The translations under genes were made by a program, and so were the position numbers. Of a stretch of DNA of 64,000 nt, positions 24,642 to 32,437 are shown piece after piece. The notes below the pieces were generated by a model. It was not told where the DNA came from, did no database searches, and worked only from the letters and a program-made list of their open reading frames with translations. The first letter of the stretch is position 1. Every line of letters starts with the position of its first letter. Location of the stretch: positions 14,640 to 78,639 of the forward strand of contig JAYEJB010000043.1 of assembly GCA_034716415.1 (NCBI GenBank), written 5' to 3'. Source of the stretch: JAYEJB01 sp034716415. Its GTDB lineage: Bacteria; Patescibacteriota; Patescibacteriia; SG8-24.

Positions 24642-25322
24642 ATGAGACATCTAGCGATATTGATGACCGTGGCTTTGCTGGCCGGTTGCGCTTCGTTCGC
24701 GTCAGGCCTACGGGAAGCCCCGAGACAACCGGACCGATACGCCACACCGGCGACGGTCGACGGCGACACCAGTGGCTCGCCGGAAAATCCGAGTTATCCA
24801 TCGCCGCTGACTTCATGTGGTGTGGAGCTCGCGCATAACGGGTATTGGAGACTGCTCGACGAGCATGACATCATTCCCCTGCCCGACGACAGAGGTGTGA
24901 TGTCCAGCTATCTGGTCAGGGATTGCGAGCCGGACGTACCGGGCGACGATCTCACGTACGGTCAGTGCCGGTCTCGAATCATGATTATCCCGACCGGCGG
25001 TGAATCCCCGACTGAAGTTCTCCATGCCATGTACGGAATGGTCGAAGATGTCGACTTTCTGAGCGACTTCGGCTGTGTGGAAGGTGTGGGGCCCGATGCG
25101 GCGTGGTTCTCGTACCGAGACAGCGGCATGCGGGGACTCGCGTGGGGAATACTGACGGATGCTGACGACGAACACTCCGGCGTCATCGCTGTCGGAGAGT
25201 GGCCTTCACACGGCCGCAACCTGATGGAATCGCAGTTCTCTGAGATTGTGCGCAGCATGCGCGTGATTGACCATGAGACTTGTCTCCTGACCGATGTCGA
25301 GATGGAACGCATCGACGAGTAG
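24642..25322 (+). CDS. Lipoprotein, tandem family member 1 (226 aa)
   Basis: The signal peptide ends in lipobox LLAGC (Cys16). The mature domain contains four or more Cys. It shares the pattern WFSYRDSGMRGLAWGILTD, then SGVIAVGEW, with the next lipoprotein, and the overall order (residual lipoprotein linker, beta domain, final helix) with a third at 26609. GGGAGG precedes the ATG by 6 nt. A terminator follows. The function is unknown; exposure at the cell surface is inferred. Confidence 0.78.
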   Translation: MRHLAILMTVALLAGCASFASGLREAPRQPDRYATPATVDGDTSGSPENPSYPSPLTSCGVELAHNGYWRLLDEHDIIPLPDDRGVMSSYLVRDCEPDVPGDDLTYGQCRSRIMIIPTGGESPTEVLHAMYGMVEDVDFLSDFGCVEGVGPDAAWFSYRDSGMRGLAWGILTDADDEHSGVIAVGEWPSHGRNLMESQFSEIVRSMRVIDHETCLLTDVEMERIDE

Positions 25323-25339
25323 CGGCCAGCGACGACACA

Positions 25340-25365
25340 AACCCGGCTCCGGCCGGTTTTTTTTG
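25340..25365 (+). terminator. Rho-independent terminator
   Basis: CCGGC/GCCGG stem with a short loop and eight T. Confidence 0.85.
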
Positions 25366-25478
25366 AAATCAAGCCTGTTTTGGCGATTCTGTGGACAATC
25401 ACTTGAAACCCGCCCCCCGACATGATTCCATGCAGACACGGTCCTTTCACTCGAACGGAAGACGAAAGAGGTATCAAA

Positions 25479-26108
25479 ATGAAAAGGTTGACGTGGACCC
25501 TGATCGTGGTCACCGCGCTTGTCGCCGGCAGTTGTGCCGCAGGCATTCGAGGTGGAATCGCCGCCCCGGGCGATGAAGAAGCAGTCCCCGAAAGACATGC
25601 TCCGACGCTGGTCTATGCCGGCGACAGGAGTACGGTCGCATGCGGATACGAGGCCGATCACTACTTCAGACAATTCCGGTTCGGCGACATCTCGCTTTCG
25701 CTCCGCGTTCCCGACAGGTGGGTCGCCTACATTAGCGAGGAAGCAGACGGTATCTCGCTGCAGAATCCCGACCTTGATGCCGGTATGCTGGTTACATGGT
25801 CAGAATATCCGTACTTAGAGGTGGAGTCGATCCACGAAGACGCGGAAGCCTTGCCGAACATCGAGGCGTCACCGCTATTGATGGATCTGGGCGCCCGGCA
25901 CGAGACCACGTTCTCGTACACACGTGAGGACGGTGTCTCCGGTATGTTCTACGGCCTGCTGACCAGGCACGACAATCCCGAATCCGGAATCGTGATCGGT
26001 GGAGACTGGGCCTCCGAACACAGCGACGCCGGAAGGTGTGCCATGTTGAGCGTCGGTGCCAGCATCGTCATCACGCAGACGCCCCCACCCTGTCCGCCCA
26101 GTGGTTGA
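25479..26108 (+). CDS. Lipoprotein-like, tandem family member 2 (209 aa)
   Basis: The ATG at 25479 gives MKRLTWTLIVVTALVAGSC, a short signal peptide with a near-lipobox (AGSC). TTFSYTREDGVSGMFYGLLTR followed by SGIVIGGDW aligns with the preceding lipoprotein, so these are diverged tandem paralogues. GAGG lies 7 nt upstream. An upstream in-frame start would sit in the leader. The C-terminus is Pro-rich with a Cys. Confidence 0.75.
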   Translation: MKRLTWTLIVVTALVAGSCAAGIRGGIAAPGDEEAVPERHAPTLVYAGDRSTVACGYEADHYFRQFRFGDISLSLRVPDRWVAYISEEADGISLQNPDLDAGMLVTWSEYPYLEVESIHEDAEALPNIEASPLLMDLGARHETTFSYTREDGVSGMFYGLLTRHDNPESGIVIGGDWASEHSDAGRCAMLSVGASIVITQTPPPCPPSG

Positions 26109-26163
26109 TGGCGTCCGAAGCAGACCCTTCGGTCGGAGGGGTAGGCAGTCAGTCATGAATCAC

Positions 26164-26188
26164 GGACCGCAAACAGCGGTCCTTTTTT
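26164..26188 (+). terminator. Rho-independent terminator
   Basis: GGACCGC/GCGGTCC stem with AAACA loop, followed by TTTTTT. Confidence 0.88.
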
Positions 26189-26195
26189 ATTCTCA

Positions 26196-26224
26196 TTGAC
26201 TTCAATCCCGAAGTCTGATATTCA
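26196..26224 (+). promoter_or_regulatory. Promoter of the 53-residue lipoprotein
   Basis: TTGACT (26196-26201), 17 nt, TATTCA (26219-26224). Confidence 0.5.
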
Positions 26225-26276
26225 ATAATATCGTAGCTGAATCCAGAATGGTTCTTTCATGACCAAGGAGGTTCAG

Positions 26277-26438
26277 ATGTTCAAATCAATGCTAATCGCC
26301 ATTGTGGTCTGTTTGTGCGTCGGCTGCTCAAGCATCATGAGCGGTGTGCCGAATGCGCGCGCCTATGACAAGAGTGAGGTGATGAGCTCCACCCCCATCG
26401 CGGAATCGGTCGAGCAGGCCGAACCGTGCGAGGACTGA
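26277..26438 (+). CDS. Small lipoprotein (53 aa)
   Basis: Fifty-three codons with AAGGAGG 5 nt before the ATG, a signal peptide ending in CVGC (Cys16) and a short polar tail with a second Cys near the end. It has a promoter and terminator of its own. It lies between two members of the lipoprotein array and may be a trimmed relative or an entericidin-like peptide; no homology is evident. Confidence 0.72.
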   Translation: MFKSMLIAIVVCLCVGCSSIMSGVPNARAYDKSEVMSSTPIAESVEQAEPCED

Positions 26439-26510
26439 CGTCTACGGACGAATACGACCGCCCCATCCTGATTCCGGCCCCACCTCCTTTCTTTTGGCCC
26501 CGACAGGGCA

Positions 26511-26542
26511 AACCGCGTACTTCCTGTAATGCGCGGTTTTTT
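26511..26542 (+). terminator. Rho-independent terminator
   Basis: AACCGCGT pairs with ATGCGCGGTT (imperfectly) around a loop, followed by TTTTTT. Confidence 0.75.
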
Positions 26543-26608
26543 GTACGCTCGCACCCCCTATGCTAAGGTCAAATTAAGTCCTTTCACCACGAGAAAAAGG
26601 AGTCGAAG

Positions 26609-27286
26609 ATGAGATACGGGCGAATCATTTTGATGATGGTTCTCGCATCCGCACTGGCGATGGGTTGCGCGACGACGGGAGCGAGGCAAGATACGGAAAC
26701 GACACCTGTTCTGCCACCACTACCACAGGAGGACAGCGAAGAGGATTTCATCCAGACCGACGACAGCGAGGAAGAGCAGACCCCCGAAGGACCGATCGAC
26801 AACGTCAGCGTGCCGGACGTAGATGGTTGGGATCACGCCGTGGAGGGCGCGGAGGTCGTCTATACGCACCGCCGTACCAGGTCTCAGATGATATTCTCCT
26901 TCGCGCTCGCCGAGACCGGTACCCCAGAAGAGATCATCGAGGAAGTCTGGATCCGCGAAGTCGAATCCTCGCTGGGCAACGACCGCATGGACATCAACAT
27001 GCCGATGACGATGGAGATCGAGGGTCGGGACATGTCGATGTTCACCAGGATCGAGGAGCGCGACGATGGCGTCCGGATCACATCCGTGTTTCTCTGCTTC
27101 GAAAGCGAGCATCCGGTACTGCATATCGTCATGTTCGGTTACTGGCCGGAGCTCCTGGATGCGCAAATGCTGCAGGCACTCGAGACGATATCGCGAGGGA
27201 TCAGAGTCCGAGTCGCCGGGCCGGACGGTCCGCCGCCGGAGCCGGAGTTGGACCGCGGAGGCAACGAAGAGCCGGACGGCACCTGA
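26609..27286 (+). CDS. Lipoprotein, tandem family member 3 (225 aa)
   Basis: The signal peptide ends in LAMGC (Cys20), followed by an acidic Asp/Glu/Pro linker (residues 25-65). A compact domain (about 70-200) follows, with SVPDVDGWDHAVEGAEVVYT and a closing helix LQALETISRGIRV. The order of elements matches the two lipoproteins upstream, although the identity is low. AAAGGAG lies 7 nt before the ATG. It ends in a strong bidirectional terminator shared with the dsbA-like gene. Confidence 0.78.
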   Translation: MRYGRIILMMVLASALAMGCATTGARQDTETTPVLPPLPQEDSEEDFIQTDDSEEEQTPEGPIDNVSVPDVDGWDHAVEGAEVVYTHRRTRSQMIFSFALAETGTPEEIIEEVWIREVESSLGNDRMDINMPMTMEIEGRDMSMFTRIEERDDGVRITSVFLCFESEHPVLHIVMFGYWPELLDAQMLQALETISRGIRVRVAGPDGPPPEPELDRGGNEEPDGT

Positions 27287-27316
27287 CATGAGAGCGACCC
27301 TTTCGGGACCGATCAA

Positions 27317-27352
27317 AAGACCCCGTTCTGGCATGAACGGGGTCTCTTTTTT
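27317..27352. terminator. Bidirectional terminator
   Basis: AGACCCCGTT/AACGGGGTCT stem with A and T runs on the two sides, between convergent genes. Confidence 0.9.
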
Positions 27353-27371
27353 ATTGCTCCAGTTGTCGTAC

Positions 27372-28127
27372 TTAGAGGGCCGACTCGATCATCAGCTTGA
27401 GCTGGCTGTACGGGACAGCACCTGGGACGAGTTGCGGCTCACCGTTCTTAGAGATGATGAGCGTGCCGGGAGTTCCCCTGACACCGGTCACCTCTCCACC
27501 TTGAGCGTCAGAACTCACCTTGTCCGCGTACTTGTCGCTTTCGATACAACTCCTGAACTGGTTCATCTTCAAGCCCAAGTCGCCCGCTATTTCCTCGTAG
27601 AGATCATTACTGAATGAACCCTGGCTCGTGAACAGGTCGTGTACGAACTCGAAGAATTTACCCTGCTCGCCGGCACACTCGGAAGCATTGGCCGCAGAGG
27701 CGGCGTTCGAATGGAATGACAGCGGAAAGTGCCTGATCGTCGCCCTGACCTGACCGTCGAAATCCTCGAGCGCCTGCTCGAATGTCGAGTGGAACCTACT
27801 GCAGTACGGGCACTCGAAGTCAGTGTAGGTGATGAGCGTGACGTCCGCGTCAGCCGGTCCGATAACGTAGTCGCTGTCCCCTATCGGGATGATAGTACCG
27901 ACAGTAGGTCCGTCATCCTGCGGCGGTGCCGGAACGGTGTCGGCGACTTCCGTCGGATCATCCACCTCTTCGGCTGCGGCGACCGGCGCGCCGAGCCCGG
28001 CGTCACCGTTCATTATCATACCGAGAAGCACGAAAAAACCGATCGTGCAGAGCACCAGTACGCCACCCACCATTCCGAGGGCAAAACTGGTCTTCGGTGA
28101 GAGCTTTACTCCCTGATTTTGTGACAT
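27372..28127 (-). CDS. DsbA-like thioredoxin-fold oxidoreductase, membrane-anchored
   Basis: One N-terminal membrane segment (residues 15-40), an Ala/Pro-rich linker, then a DsbA-type domain with active site FECPYCSRFH (Cys106, Cys109) and a cis-Pro loop VRGTPGT near residue 216. It would form or shuffle disulphides in exported proteins, which fits the several Cys-paired exported products encoded nearby. No DsbB or VKOR partner is present in the window. There is no SD. Confidence 0.9.
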   Translation of the reverse strand: MSQNQGVKLSPKTSFALGMVGGVLVLCTIGFFVLLGMIMNGDAGLGAPVAAAEEVDDPTEVADTVPAPPQDDGPTVGTIIPIGDSDYVIGPADADVTLITYTDFECPYCSRFHSTFEQALEDFDGQVRATIRHFPLSFHSNAASAANASECAGEQGKFFEFVHDLFTSQGSFSNDLYEEIAGDLGLKMNQFRSCIESDKYADKVSSDAQGGEVTGVRGTPGTLIISKNGEPQLVPGAVPYSQLKLMIESAL

Positions 28128-28216
28128 ATTACGTCTAGTTACGTATTCAAACGGGCCTGGAGCCCGATAATCTATCGTCTCGACATATTAGCAGTCTAAC
28201 CTTGCGACTGCAAATC

Positions 28217-28465
28217 CTATATCTGACGCTTCTCGAATGACATCCTGTAACCGGCAACCAGCGCAATCAGAACGGCCACGAGAACGAAATGAGGGAAAAT
28301 AATCGTTACGGGGATTAATACGATCAGCGGCACCGTGAACATCGCCTTGCCGAACTTTTGACGCACCGCCAATCGCCAGGCGACGGCATCATGAGCGAGC
28401 TTCTTCACCTTATCGACGAAGTCACTTCCCGCCCCGGTCTCTTGTCGTCTCATATAAAATTCCAT
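28217..28465 (-). CDS. Small membrane protein (82 aa)
   Basis: An amphipathic N-terminal half is followed by a hydrophobic hairpin (residues 43-73). The family is not recognised. There is no SD; an internal ATG at residue 5 is possible. The nearest promoter (28592-28620) is over 110 nt upstream and first reads through a candidate small RNA. Confidence 0.6.
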   Translation of the reverse strand: MEFYMRRQETGAGSDFVDKVKKLAHDAVAWRLAVRQKFGKAMFTVPLIVLIPVTIIFPHFVLVAVLIALVAGYRMSFEKRQI

Positions 28466-28492
28466 TAATTATCTGTCGCAATTCTACCATTA

Positions 28493-28584
28493 AAAATAGC
28501 CCCGGCAAAGGGACTTGGTCATCCGCGGCGGACAGGGTCGTATCCTGAATTCGATATGAGCCGTCATTTCAGCCACTCGGGCAC
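28493..28584 (-). ncRNA. Candidate small RNA with a tRNA-Ser-like 5' part
   Basis: About 92 nt on the minus strand, starting at the expected start site of a strong promoter and ending in GTCCC/GGGGC plus TATTTTTA. The 5' part reads GCCCGAGTGGCTGAAA, very like the D-arm of serine tRNAs, and the length matches tRNA-Ser, but no D-stem closes properly and no T-arm (GTTCGA) or acceptor pairing exists. It may be a regulatory RNA, a decayed tRNA or simply the leader of the 28217 gene. Confidence 0.3.
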
Positions 28585-28591
28585 AATTACG

Positions 28592-28620
28592 ATAATATCA
28601 CTTCTCCTATATTTTGTCAA
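28592..28620 (-). promoter_or_regulatory. Strong promoter beside an inverted repeat
   Basis: TTGACA, 17 nt, TATTAT on the minus strand. The -35 lies in TTTGTCAA-GAGGTG-TTGACAAA, an 8-bp inverted repeat (28613-28634) that could be an operator or two diverging -35 boxes. Confidence 0.65.
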
Positions 28621-28705
28621 GAGGTGTTGACAAATATCGTAATCATGTACCAATATTTCGCTCTGTTCAGCAATAATCTACCTATCTATTTTGTCACAGC
28701 TAGTG

Positions 28706-29719
28706 TCATTCCTCAACCTCCTCAAACCTGAAGAAAATCCGTTCATCGTAGCGCAGATCCACATATTCGAGTTCGGCCCTGCGTTCTCCTATCTTTTCCT
28801 TGAGAACAAGCGCCAGCCGTTCCTTCTGCACATCGAATGGCAGTAAGGTCGTCAGATAGACATTCCACTCGGACTTAAGGTGAACGTCCACGGTATCGGC
28901 CAGCGTGTCGAGCGAGAACCACCTGACCCCCGAACCGGTCACATCCGGAAGTCCGGTATATGCGTTCAGGATCAGCTGAAGTGCCTCGCCGGAAACGACC
29001 TGGTCACCGGGTGAAAGTCGGCCCCCCGCATCCTTCCGTTCCAATACTAACGGATTCGGATTGTCGTTTTTCCTGATCTCATCCGAATCAGGCTCCTCGC
29101 CGCTGATCTCGTCGATATCGACGGATTCGGCACCGAGCTCACCGGTCACCACGGCACCCATGCCCTCGGGCAGGTCCTGCATCATCAGTGTCTCACGTTC
29201 GGTCAGGTTCCTGACGATGTGCCCGTCACCATCGAGCGCCATGAACCGGCCTTCGGACAGGAACGTCGCCACCACCTGCTTCTCGCTGATCTCGATGACA
29301 AGCGAATCCGGCAGGCGCTTGCGGATATCAAGCGCGCCGAAATAGAACCTCTCGCGCATGTCTTCGGTCGCGGCCTCCCTGTCGAACATGAAAATCGACG
29401 CCTGCGGTAGGACGAGCGCCCGACGCTTGCCGGATCTTTCATTGACGATATCCCTGATGACCACCTCCGTGTCAGGCGAGGCTCCGATGACTTCAACGTT
29501 CTCTATCCTGAATGTCTGGCTCCAAAACAGATACCAGGAAAGAAGTACCAATAACGCCACGACCAACACCGCTATAGCTCCGAGCTTAACGTGGGACAAT
29601 TCGATGCCTGACTTGCCTCGACCGCGCCTGCTCTGCCTGAACAGTGGATTCCCGTAGCGACTCTTGCTGTAATCGCGCATCCTCCCGCGGTTCGATTTGC
29701 CGTGATATACCTTCTTCAT
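28706..29719 (-). CDS. ftsQ: Cell division protein FtsQ/DivIB
   Basis: The 337-residue protein has a basic cytoplasmic N-terminus (1-45), one membrane segment (about 47-67) and a POTRA-like domain starting FRIENVEVIGAS (about 71), then the FtsQ beta domain with GRFMALDGDGHIV. Residues 200-240 form an unusually acidic insertion. It bridges early and late divisome proteins in the outer leaflet space. The gene is last in the alr-ddl-ftsQ order, starting 9 nt after ddl stops, without an SD. Confidence 0.88.
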   Translation of the reverse strand: MKKVYHGKSNRGRMRDYSKSRYGNPLFRQSRRGRGKSGIELSHVKLGAIAVLVVALLVLLSWYLFWSQTFRIENVEVIGASPDTEVVIRDIVNERSGKRRALVLPQASIFMFDREAATEDMRERFYFGALDIRKRLPDSLVIEISEKQVVATFLSEGRFMALDGDGHIVRNLTERETLMMQDLPEGMGAVVTGELGAESVDIDEISGEEPDSDEIRKNDNPNPLVLERKDAGGRLSPGDQVVSGEALQLILNAYTGLPDVTGSGVRWFSLDTLADTVDVHLKSEWNVYLTTLLPFDVQKERLALVLKEKIGERRAELEYVDLRYDERIFFRFEEVEE

Positions 29720-29728
29720 CGGATGAAT

Positions 29729-30811
29729 TTAGCTGAAATTCCTCTTAAGTCTACTTCGACGCTTTGCTCTGGCGAACGCGAGCCGCACAATCTTATCCAA
29801 CAGCCTGGAATACGAAAGCCCGGAAGCGGCCCACAACCGCGGAAACATGCTGAACTTGGTGAATCCGGGCATCGTGTTGATCTCGTTGAGATAATGATTA
29901 CCCGCGCTATCCATGAGGAAATCCACCCTAGCGAGACCCTCGGCCTCAAGGATGCGGAACGCCTGAAGCGCCTGCTTCCGCATCTTGTCCGCTCTCTTAT
30001 CCGGCAACTCAGCCGGGATGACGAGACCGCTTTTACCGGTCAGGTATTTCGCGGAATAATCGTAGAATTCGTTGCTCGGAATTATCTCTCCCAACACGCT
30101 GGCGATGGGATGGTTGTTGCCGAGAATCGCGCATTCTATCTCCCGGGCGTCCTCGACGACCCGCTCGATGATGATCTTCTCGTCGTATTTCAGCGCCTCC
30201 TTTATGCCCGCTGTCAGTTCTTTCCTGTTGTGGGCTTTCGTGATACCGACAGAGGAGCCGAGGTTGACCGGTTTGACGAAATTCGGAAAGCCGAATCGAT
30301 GGGCGGCGCGACGGATGATCTTCTGTCCGTCCGCTTCCCACTCGAATCGTTTAAAAGAGATGAAGTCGACCGTCGGTATTCCTGCTTCCGCCAGCAGCAC
30401 TTTCGAGACCGCCTTATCCATCCCGATTGACGAACCCGGCACACCGCTCCCCACATACGGGATTCCGGCTATCTCGAACAATCCCTGGATCGCACCGTCC
30501 TCACCGTAAGTCCCGTGCATCACGGCGAACGCGATATCGATCCGTTCCGCCAGTCTTCCCGAGAGCGTGCGAAGCCGACGTTCAGCCGGACAGGACGGGA
30601 AGATCCGACGACCGCCCTGCCGTCCCCGTGCGCCGCCGGCCAGGATCCTGTAATCCACGTACCAGATACCGTCTTTCGCGATGCGGATCGGAACGATGTC
30701 GTAGCGCTTCTTGTTGAAAGCGGCTACGACGGATTTGGCTGAGGCTATCGACACTTCATGCTCGCCGGACCTTCCGCCGAACACGACCGCTAATGATATC
30801 CGTTTAGCCAT
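29729..30811 (-). CDS. ddl: D-alanine-D-alanine ligase
   Basis: ATP-grasp ligase of 360 residues: N-terminal VVFGGRSGEHEVSI, HGTYGEDGAIQGLFE near residue 115, KPVNLGSSVGI near 194, the EINTMPGFT metal-binding motif near 315. It joins two D-Ala for the peptidoglycan stem peptide. The D-Ala comes from Alr, encoded just upstream (10-nt gap). No SD is present. Confidence 0.96.
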   Translation of the reverse strand: MAKRISLAVVFGGRSGEHEVSIASAKSVVAAFNKKRYDIVPIRIAKDGIWYVDYRILAGGARGRQGGRRIFPSCPAERRLRTLSGRLAERIDIAFAVMHGTYGEDGAIQGLFEIAGIPYVGSGVPGSSIGMDKAVSKVLLAEAGIPTVDFISFKRFEWEADGQKIIRRAAHRFGFPNFVKPVNLGSSVGITKAHNRKELTAGIKEALKYDEKIIIERVVEDAREIECAILGNNHPIASVLGEIIPSNEFYDYSAKYLTGKSGLVIPAELPDKRADKMRKQALQAFRILEAEGLARVDFLMDSAGNHYLNEINTMPGFTKFSMFPRLWAASGLSYSRLLDKIVRLAFARAKRRSRLKRNFS

Positions 30812-30820
30812 ATCGTCTGA

Positions 30821-31963
30821 TTAGTCCACCAGAATCCGAGGCAGTGTCGGGTTGATCCTCGTCACCACTTCATAGTTGATGGTTCCGATCCTGTCAGCAA
30901 GTTCTTCCGCGGTTATCTCCTCCCGGTTCTGTCTACCTAGTATCACCACTTCGTTCTCGACCTTCACTCCGCGCATGTCGGTGACATCGACGACGCACAT
31001 ATTCATGCAAATCCGACCAAGCACCTTAGCTCGCTCGCCGTGAATGAGGACGTTGCCCACCGATGACATCTTCCTGTCATACCCGTCCCAGTATCCTACC
31101 GGCACGACCGCGCCGATAGTGTCCCTGGTCACTCTTTCGGTCAGTCCGTAACTCACCGGGGTCCCCTTCTTGATCTTCTTGACCTGCGCGACCGAGCTTT
31201 TCCAGGTCATCGCCGGCTTGAGTCGAATCTTTTTCCCCGAATCCAGCACAGCGCGCCGCGTGACTCCGGATGACCATAGGCCGTATAGGGATATTCCGGC
31301 ACGCACGATATCGAAATGGGTCTCCGGATACATCAGGATGGCCGCACTACAGGCCGTGTGAAGCATCTCGGGCGGACGTCCGGCTTCAGTCGCCATCCTG
31401 ACCGCGTCCCTGAACTTACTCAACTGCTTCATGGCATAGCTCGAATCGTTCGTGTCTTCAATGTTCGCGTAATGCGTGGACATCCCCTCAAGCTTCAGGT
31501 TCGGTTGTTTGGCGATGAAACGTATGAACGAAGACATCTCTTCGGGGCAGACGCCCTGTCTTGAGGTTCCGGTCTCCACTTTGACATGAATCTTGGCCGG
31601 ATTACGTTTCGAAGCCGCGTGCGACAGGCCAGACACGGTCTCCCTGTCGTAGACCACTTGACTGAATCCCTGGCGAACCACCCTCGCGAGAGCCTTCGAC
31701 GGCGTAAAACCCATGATCAATACCGGCTTCTTGTTCGAGACAGCTGACCGTACGGCTTCGGCTTCCGGCAGTGAATCCACACCGAACCAGTCCGCAACAC
31801 TTCCGACCGAGCGAACCGTCTCCTTGATTCCATGTCCGTAGGCGTTCGATTTGACCACGGCCATGAAACGCGTACCGGAACCGATGCAACGCTTCAACTC
31901 ACCGGCGTTATGCCGGAGCGCGGATTTTGATACTTCGACCCAAGTGCGGGTTGATGGGTTCAT
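30821..31963 (-). CDS. alr: Alanine racemase
   Basis: PLP-dependent fold III enzyme, 380 residues: PLP lysine in VVKSNAYGHG (Lys38), the second catalytic Tyr in PVSYGLTE near residue 265, and the typical C-terminal beta domain. It makes D-alanine for Ddl. It is first in the alr-ddl-ftsQ set. The region upstream of the ATG is repeat block B/C with only a weak AGAAAG, so its promoter may lie within the repeats. Confidence 0.96.
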   Translation of the reverse strand: MNPSTRTWVEVSKSALRHNAGELKRCIGSGTRFMAVVKSNAYGHGIKETVRSVGSVADWFGVDSLPEAEAVRSAVSNKKPVLIMGFTPSKALARVVRQGFSQVVYDRETVSGLSHAASKRNPAKIHVKVETGTSRQGVCPEEMSSFIRFIAKQPNLKLEGMSTHYANIEDTNDSSYAMKQLSKFRDAVRMATEAGRPPEMLHTACSAAILMYPETHFDIVRAGISLYGLWSSGVTRRAVLDSGKKIRLKPAMTWKSSVAQVKKIKKGTPVSYGLTERVTRDTIGAVVPVGYWDGYDRKMSSVGNVLIHGERAKVLGRICMNMCVVDVTDMRGVKVENEVVILGRQNREEITAEELADRIGTINYEVVTRINPTLPRILVD

Positions 31964-31973
31964 ATTTTTCTTT

Positions 31974-32266
31974 CTGTGGCGGGGCAGGGGCCCCTCCTGC
32001 GTAGTTGACCGGTCTTAGGGAGCTTCGCTTCGCTCTGGTGAAATCCGTGCAAGTGAGGTGTGGTTTCTGTGGCGGGGCAGGGGCCCCTCCATCCAGACTG
32101 ACCGCTCCTAGGGAGCTTCGCTTCGCTCTGGTGTTGTGGCGGACCAGGGGGTCCTCCGCTGATACTGACCGCTCCTAGGGTGGTTCGCATTGCTCTGGTG
32201 TTGTGGCGGACCAGGGGGTCCTCCGCTGATACTGACCGCTCCTAGGGTGGTTCGCATTCGCTCTGG
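31974..32266. repeat. Repeat family B: four units in tandem
   Basis: Units of 65-66 nt at 31974-32038, 32067-32131, 32134-32198 and 32201-32266. Each begins with GTGGCGGACCAGGGGGTCC or a close variant and ends CTAGGG(A/T)GGTTCGC...GCTCTGG. The last two are almost identical, suggesting recent duplication. Two more units lie at 52791-52930. Confidence 0.88.
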
Positions 32267-32303
32267 GAACTTCGTGCCAAGAGTGACGTGCTTTCTATGG
32301 TTC

Positions 32304-32437
32304 CCGGGTACATTCCTGTGTACAAGTCATACGACTTGCACACAGGAAGAACCCGGCAACTACTGCTCGGCTGACCGGCTTGCACACAGGAAGAACCCGG
32401 CAACTGGTGTTCGGCTGACCGACTTGCGTAATGGCTA
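32304..32437. repeat. Repeat family C: inverted repeat plus 44-bp direct repeats, locus 1
   Basis: CCGGGTACATTCCTGTGTA faces TACACAGGAA...CCCGG-type sequence as an imperfect inverted repeat (32304-32356). Its right arm begins a 44-bp unit (32336-32379) that is repeated at 32380-32423. The same arrangement, preceded by the same GTGCCAAGA-TGACGTGCTTTCT linker, is found at 52968-53080. B and C therefore move or spread together. Confidence 0.85.

Noticed and set aside
10804..27352. Integron cassette array
   Set aside because: Genes face both ways, the hairpins are intrinsic terminators of unrelated sequence, and no conserved attC core or integrase is visible.
28493..28584. A functional serine tRNA
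   Set aside because: Only the D-arm-like 5' part matches; there is no T-arm, no acceptor stem and no valid anticodon loop.
32304..32437. CRISPR array
   Set aside because: Only two 44-bp units, directly abutting with no unique spacers, no cas genes, and the unit derives from an inverted repeat arm.
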